Assembly: GCA_003221195.1 (NCBI GenBank)
Contig: QHQO01000019.1
Span: 1-61,472 of the forward strand
DNA length: 61,472 bases
From: Verrucomicrobiota bacterium
GTDB lineage: Bacteria; Verrucomicrobiota; Verrucomicrobiia; Chthoniobacterales; UBA10450
Direction of reading: 5' to 3'
How positions within the stretch are numbered: position 1 is the first letter of the stretch; each line of letters opens with the position of its first letter. Below, in pieces: positions 58,261 to 61,472 of this stretch. A program made the translations under genes and the position numbers. The notes under the pieces are model-generated. The model made no database searches, had not been told where the DNA came from, and was given only the letters and a program-made list of their open reading frames with translations.

Positions 58261-59277
58261 ATGAAGTTCATCGAAATTCCCGCATCCGACTTCGATCTCG
58301 CAATGACACTGGACTCCGGCCAGGTGTTTCATTGGGAAAAGGCCGACAATGGATTCGTGGGAACGATCGGCGATTGCGCCGTTTACATCGAGGAGTGTGG
58401 GGAGCTCTTGCGCGCAAGCGTGGCATCGGCTTCCAGCCGATTGATTTCAGATGATGGGCAGGATGCCCATGCCGCGATTTGCCGTTACTTCGCGCTTGAT
58501 CACCCACTGGCAGAAATCTGCGCGTCATTCCCGGACGATCCGGCAATGAACGCGGCGCGGCACTTTTGTCGCGGTTTACGAATCATTCGCCAGCCGAAAT
58601 GGGAATGTCTGGCCACGTTCATCTGTTCGTCGATGAAACAGGTGGCACATATTCGTCAGATCTCGCTCGCGCTCCGTCGACGCCTTGGTGAGAGACGAAA
58701 AGTCGGTGATCATGCGGTTTACACGTTTCCGCCAGCGCAACGAATTGCCCGCGCTACTGAGAATGATTTGCGCGAATGCGCGCTAGGTTATCGCGCCAAA
58801 AATCTACTCGCGACTGCCCGGCTTATCAGTTCAGGTGAATGTGATCTGGAATCATGGTCGGCTCTTTCTGATCCCGATCTTAGAGAGAAGTTGTGCTCCT
58901 TGCCCGGCGTGGGAGCGAAGATAGCCAACTGCGTACTGCTGTTTGCCTATGAGCGCCTGCGCGCATTTCCGATCGACGTCTGGATCGAGAGAGTTTTGAA
59001 ACAAAAATATTTCCCGCGGAAGAAAAAAGTCACGGAACCCCGGCTGCGCGAATTTTCGGAAACATATTTTGGCGAACATGGCGGTTACGCGCAGCAATAC
59101 TTATTTCACCATGCGCGAATGATCTCGCGGAAGTCAGGAACACCAAGGGATTCCTCGACTACGCTTCGCTCCGCTCGGAATGACAAAAGGGAGGACGCGC
59201 GAATCGCTTCTCGGAAGCCATCACCTCAGGCGAGCCGGGAAGCGCACCTGGCCAAGTTGTCAGCACCCTTGGGCTGA
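58261..59277 (+). CDS. ogg: 8-oxoguanine DNA glycosylase (OGG1-like)
   Basis: 338 residues. The N-terminal beta part (FDLAMTLDSGQVFHWEKADN) is OGG-like. The helix-hairpin-helix/GPD segment is LCSLPGVGAKIANCVLLFAY, with the catalytic Lys in GAKIANC, and the Asp is in FPIDVWIERV. It removes 8-oxoguanine from DNA and can nick by beta-elimination. Two parts are repeat-derived: about 18 residues (VASASSRLISDDGQDAHA) after ELLRAS, and the last 45 or so residues, which read through an ATTCCTCGACTACGCTTCGC-type repeat. Translation would start directly after an inverted repeat with no clear Shine-Dalgarno. Confidence 0.87.
   Translation: MKFIEIPASDFDLAMTLDSGQVFHWEKADNGFVGTIGDCAVYIEECGELLRASVASASSRLISDDGQDAHAAICRYFALDHPLAEICASFPDDPAMNAARHFCRGLRIIRQPKWECLATFICSSMKQVAHIRQISLALRRRLGERRKVGDHAVYTFPPAQRIARATENDLRECALGYRAKNLLATARLISSGECDLESWSALSDPDLREKLCSLPGVGAKIANCVLLFAYERLRAFPIDVWIERVLKQKYFPRKKKVTEPRLREFSETYFGEHGGYAQQYLFHHARMISRKSGTPRDSSTTLRSARNDKREDARIASRKPSPQASREAHLAKLSAPLG
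58421..58474. repeat. Palindromic repeat inserted in frame in the ogg-like gene
   Basis: 54 bases (18 codons). ATCGGC-TTCCA-GCCGAT and GGGCA-GGA-TGCCC are two hairpins, and GGCAT occurs near both ends. The surrounding protein sequence reads on normally (AAICRYFALDHPL). Confidence 0.65.
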
Positions 59278-59346
59278 GATAATGTTCAGCCTTAAGCTGA
59301 GAAAGCCCTAAGCCTAATTTTTTCTGACCACTGAGAAACTGCTCTC

Positions 59347-60312
59347 ATGACGACGGCTGACATCATGTTCGCCCAGCCGGGCAACTCCGAAACTTTTCGG
59401 GAGCACGAACATGAGACACGAACGGTTTTGTTCGCGCTGCTCGCGGCAATTCTTATTCATCTGCTGGTGGCGCTCCTCCTCGCTGCCTATGGCGGCGTTT
59501 TCTCGCCGCCGATTCCAGTGGAGGAAAAGCCCGTTGAATTGACACTCGTCGACCTTTCGCCGGCCTCGAAGAATTCCGCGTTCGTAGAAACGGACGAATC
59601 GAAAAAAGCGCCCGAACCGAAAGAGAAAACATTTGAATCTAACGCCAATTCGATTGGAGCAAGCGAGTTAGCTGCCACTGGGGAATTGCCGTTGCCATCG
59701 CAGACCGGCAAAGATCGACCGTTTATGGATTTGGAAACGCATCAACACTCTCTGGAAACAAAAGGAGCGCAGCCGCAACCGAGCGCAGCGCCACAGGAAC
59801 ATCCGAAGCCGTCAACGGCGCCCCAGGCGCAACCGGCTCCTGTTACTGCTGCAGAGCAATTTGCGATGCTAACTCAAAGACCCACTCCGGCAGCCGAACC
59901 ATCAGCCGCGTCACAGCAAGCCCGATCCGCGTACCGGGCTCAGAAAGAGAGGACGCGGATCTCCGGTCGGATTACGAACCACGGCGTCTCTTCCGTGAAT
60001 GCGCTGGGAACCCCGCTTGGTCGTTATCAGAAGTTTCTTTTGGACGCGATTGGCTCTCGATGGTACGCCTTTGTCGAGCAAAAGAGGGACTTGATCAACA
60101 TCGGCACTACTCGTGTTGTTTTTGTAGTTGATCGAGATGGACACGTGAAGAATCTCAAGATCATCGAAAACACATCAAACGAGACTTTGGCAAACGTTTG
60201 CATTCAAGCGGTTCAAGACGCGCAATTGCCTCCCATGCCAGATGACTTAGCGACCACGCTACCTGCCGATGGGTTCCCGATGGACATTCCGTTCACCGTT
60301 TTTCGAAACTGA
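59347..60312 (+). CDS. TonB/TolA-like energy transducer
   Basis: 321 residues. One N-terminal membrane segment (VLFALLAAILIHLLVALLLA, about 28-48). A Pro/Ala/Gln-rich periplasmic spacer of about 150 residues follows. The C-terminal TonB/TolA-type domain is in RVVFVVDRDGHVKNLKIIEN and CIQAVQDAQLPPMPDDLATT. It would connect the proton-driven ExbB/ExbD complex to outer-membrane receptors or to envelope constriction. The stop overlaps the next start (TGATG), so it is coupled to the ExbB-like gene. TonB or TolA cannot be decided without receptors or tolB/pal nearby. Confidence 0.85.
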   Translation: MTTADIMFAQPGNSETFREHEHETRTVLFALLAAILIHLLVALLLAAYGGVFSPPIPVEEKPVELTLVDLSPASKNSAFVETDESKKAPEPKEKTFESNANSIGASELAATGELPLPSQTGKDRPFMDLETHQHSLETKGAQPQPSAAPQEHPKPSTAPQAQPAPVTAAEQFAMLTQRPTPAAEPSAASQQARSAYRAQKERTRISGRITNHGVSSVNALGTPLGRYQKFLLDAIGSRWYAFVEQKRDLINIGTTRVVFVVDRDGHVKNLKIIENTSNETLANVCIQAVQDAQLPPMPDDLATTLPADGFPMDIPFTVFRN

Positions 60313-61034
60313 TGATCCTTGCTGCGATAACTATCGAAACTCCGGAAACTGTGAATACTGTGCTTGGATTCTTCTCTAAGGGCGGCCTTTTCATGTGGCC
60401 TTTGCTGGCCTGCTCGATTGTCTCGGTGACAATGATGATTTTGCGCGGCTTGGCTTTGCGGCGCACCAAGGTCCTGCCGCCTTTGATCGAGAGCGAAATA
60501 GAGCGTTTGGCTCCGGGTGAAAGCCCGGAACGGCTATCGCGTATTGTGCACCACGATGGTTCGTCACTGGCGCGGATCGCCCGCGTGGCGTTGCAATATT
60601 TACGCAGTCCACGCTCCGAAAACGTGGAAGCGGTTCAAACACGTGCGCGTCACGAGATGGTGCGGCTGGAAAAAGGTCTTATCATTCTCGAAGTCATTGT
60701 GGGCATTGCGCCGCTACTCGGCCTGATCGGGGCGGTCTCAGGACTGGTGCATGTCTTTTCTCAGCTGGGATTGAGCTCGGGCGCATCGGACACGCGTCAG
60801 ATCTCGCGCGGCATCGCCGAAGCGTTGAATGCAACCGTCTTCGGGCTTTCGATCGCCGTGCCGACGCTGATCGGCTTCACCTATTTTTCGAGAAAAGTTG
60901 AAGTGATGTCAGTGGAGATGGAAACCCTCGTCGTCGAATTGATTAACAAATGCTATTACGGGCGTTCTTCGCGCGAATTCGCGCCGGCAAAAGCATCTGC
61001 CGGCACGATGCCGATTTCGACGCCGGTAGTGTAA
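60312..61034 (+). CDS. MotA/TolQ/ExbB proton channel protein
   Basis: 240 residues with three membrane segments: about 22-45 (GGLFMWPLLACSIVSVTMMI), 113-140 (GLIILEVIVGIAPLLGLIGA) and 168-195 (ALNATVFGLSIAVPTLIGFT). The family region after the second segment is LLGLIGAVSGLVHVFSQLGL and the Thr-containing third segment is present. It works as a pentamer with ExbD. The start overlaps the preceding stop by one base. The next gene follows after 22 bases. Confidence 0.92.
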   Translation: MILAAITIETPETVNTVLGFFSKGGLFMWPLLACSIVSVTMMILRGLALRRTKVLPPLIESEIERLAPGESPERLSRIVHHDGSSLARIARVALQYLRSPRSENVEAVQTRARHEMVRLEKGLIILEVIVGIAPLLGLIGAVSGLVHVFSQLGLSSGASDTRQISRGIAEALNATVFGLSIAVPTLIGFTYFSRKVEVMSVEMETLVVELINKCYYGRSSREFAPAKASAGTMPISTPVV

Positions 61035-61056
61035 GAGGCGCGGCGCATTTCACGCG

Positions 61057-61464
61057 ATGAAGTTTGCAGTACGAAAACGACGGGCGCCCGTCATAATCAT
61101 CGTTTCGCTCGTCGATATTCTGATCATCCTGCTGATCTTTTTTGTCGTTTCTACAACTTTTAAGAAAGACCAGCCGGAAGTTCAGATTAATCTGCCGGAA
61201 TCCAAAACAGCAAAGAAACAGCCTGCGGAGCTTGAACACGCTATCGTCAGCATCGATCAAAATGACGAAATCAAACTGGACGGGCGAGCTATTGGCGCGG
61301 ATGAACTGGAGGGCGCGGTCCGGAACCTACCGGAGACCCGCAAATCCACGCTTGCACTCCAAGCGGACAAAAAAGCTTCCTTCGGCACGATCATAAAGGT
61401 GATGGACGCGTTGAAGCTGGCGGGCGTGAGAAATTTGCCGGCGTTTACCCGGGAAGAGAAGTGA
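61057..61464 (+). CDS. ExbD/TolR biopolymer transport protein
   Basis: 135 residues, complete and ending eight bases before the window edge. The N-terminal membrane segment has the essential Asp in VSLVDILIILLIFFVVST. The periplasmic domain includes QPEVQINLPESKTAK and STLALQADKKASFGTIIKVM. It forms the ion-conducting pore with the ExbB-like protein. The operon may continue beyond the window. Confidence 0.92.
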   Translation: MKFAVRKRRAPVIIIVSLVDILIILLIFFVVSTTFKKDQPEVQINLPESKTAKKQPAELEHAIVSIDQNDEIKLDGRAIGADELEGAVRNLPETRKSTLALQADKKASFGTIIKVMDALKLAGVRNLPAFTREEK

Positions 61465-61472
61465 TCCTGCAG

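Overview
The window looks like a chromosomal piece of a soil-type Verrucomicrobiota bacterium, most likely near Spartobacteria/Chthoniobacterales. This rests on protein flavour: ECF sigma factors paired with Ser/Thr kinases carrying TolB-like and TPR modules, exported proteins with PT-rich linkers, a DR2241/CbiX pair, DUF1003, DUF4337, HTTM and Uma2 genes, and many short palindromic repeats. No rRNA, tRNA or CRISPR array was recognised. Taxonomy is inference, not demonstrated.

Layout. 1-4.4 kb: a 5'-truncated FG-GAP/YVTN exoprotein, a twice-frameshifted argC, and two small membrane-protein genes. 4.7-11.7 kb: a PAS histidine kinase and FixJ-type regulator, followed by four copies of a promoter-leader element carrying tandem palindromic boxes. 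These lie among small exported-protein genes, some of them broken. 11.8-18.2 kb: housekeeping and metabolic genes (LOG family, PGPGW, NUDIX, barrel protein, ruvC-lipB-HTH/metallohydrolase, beta-hydroxyacid dehydrogenase). 18.2-22 kb: two paralogous exported proteins with structured leaders and a candidate structured RNA. 22.2-29.2 kb: an ECF sigma factor and two large paralogous kinases. 29.7-32 kb: a small exported protein, a membrane-anchored unknown and an HTTM protein.

32-38.3 kb (mostly minus strand): CbiX chelatase, GAF, DR2241-like Fe-S protein and amidohydrolase, then rpoN and a DciA-like gene, plus a Uma2 gene and a cbiX remnant. 38.3-45.7 kb (minus): an ECF sigma factor, a small repeat-flanked four-helix-bundle unit, and a giant kinase of about 2,100 codons with three TolB-TPR modules. 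45.9-61.5 kb: cupin, aldo/keto reductase, PBP2, uvrC, a Thr-rich exported paralog pair, hisS, aspS, ferredoxin, Na+/solute symporter, 8-oxoguanine glycosylase and a TonB/ExbB/ExbD operon.

Two themes stand out. First, palindromic repeats lie between genes and also appear in frame inside at least six coding sequences (uvrC, cbiX-like, amidohydrolase, ogg, giant kinase, aspS). They also form the termini of others (lipB, HTTM, ogg). Second, a family of structured promoter/leader elements precedes genes for exported proteins and lies next to a FixJ-type two-component system, which may be their regulator. Several genes carry single-base frameshifts; whether these are real decay or sequence errors cannot be decided here.
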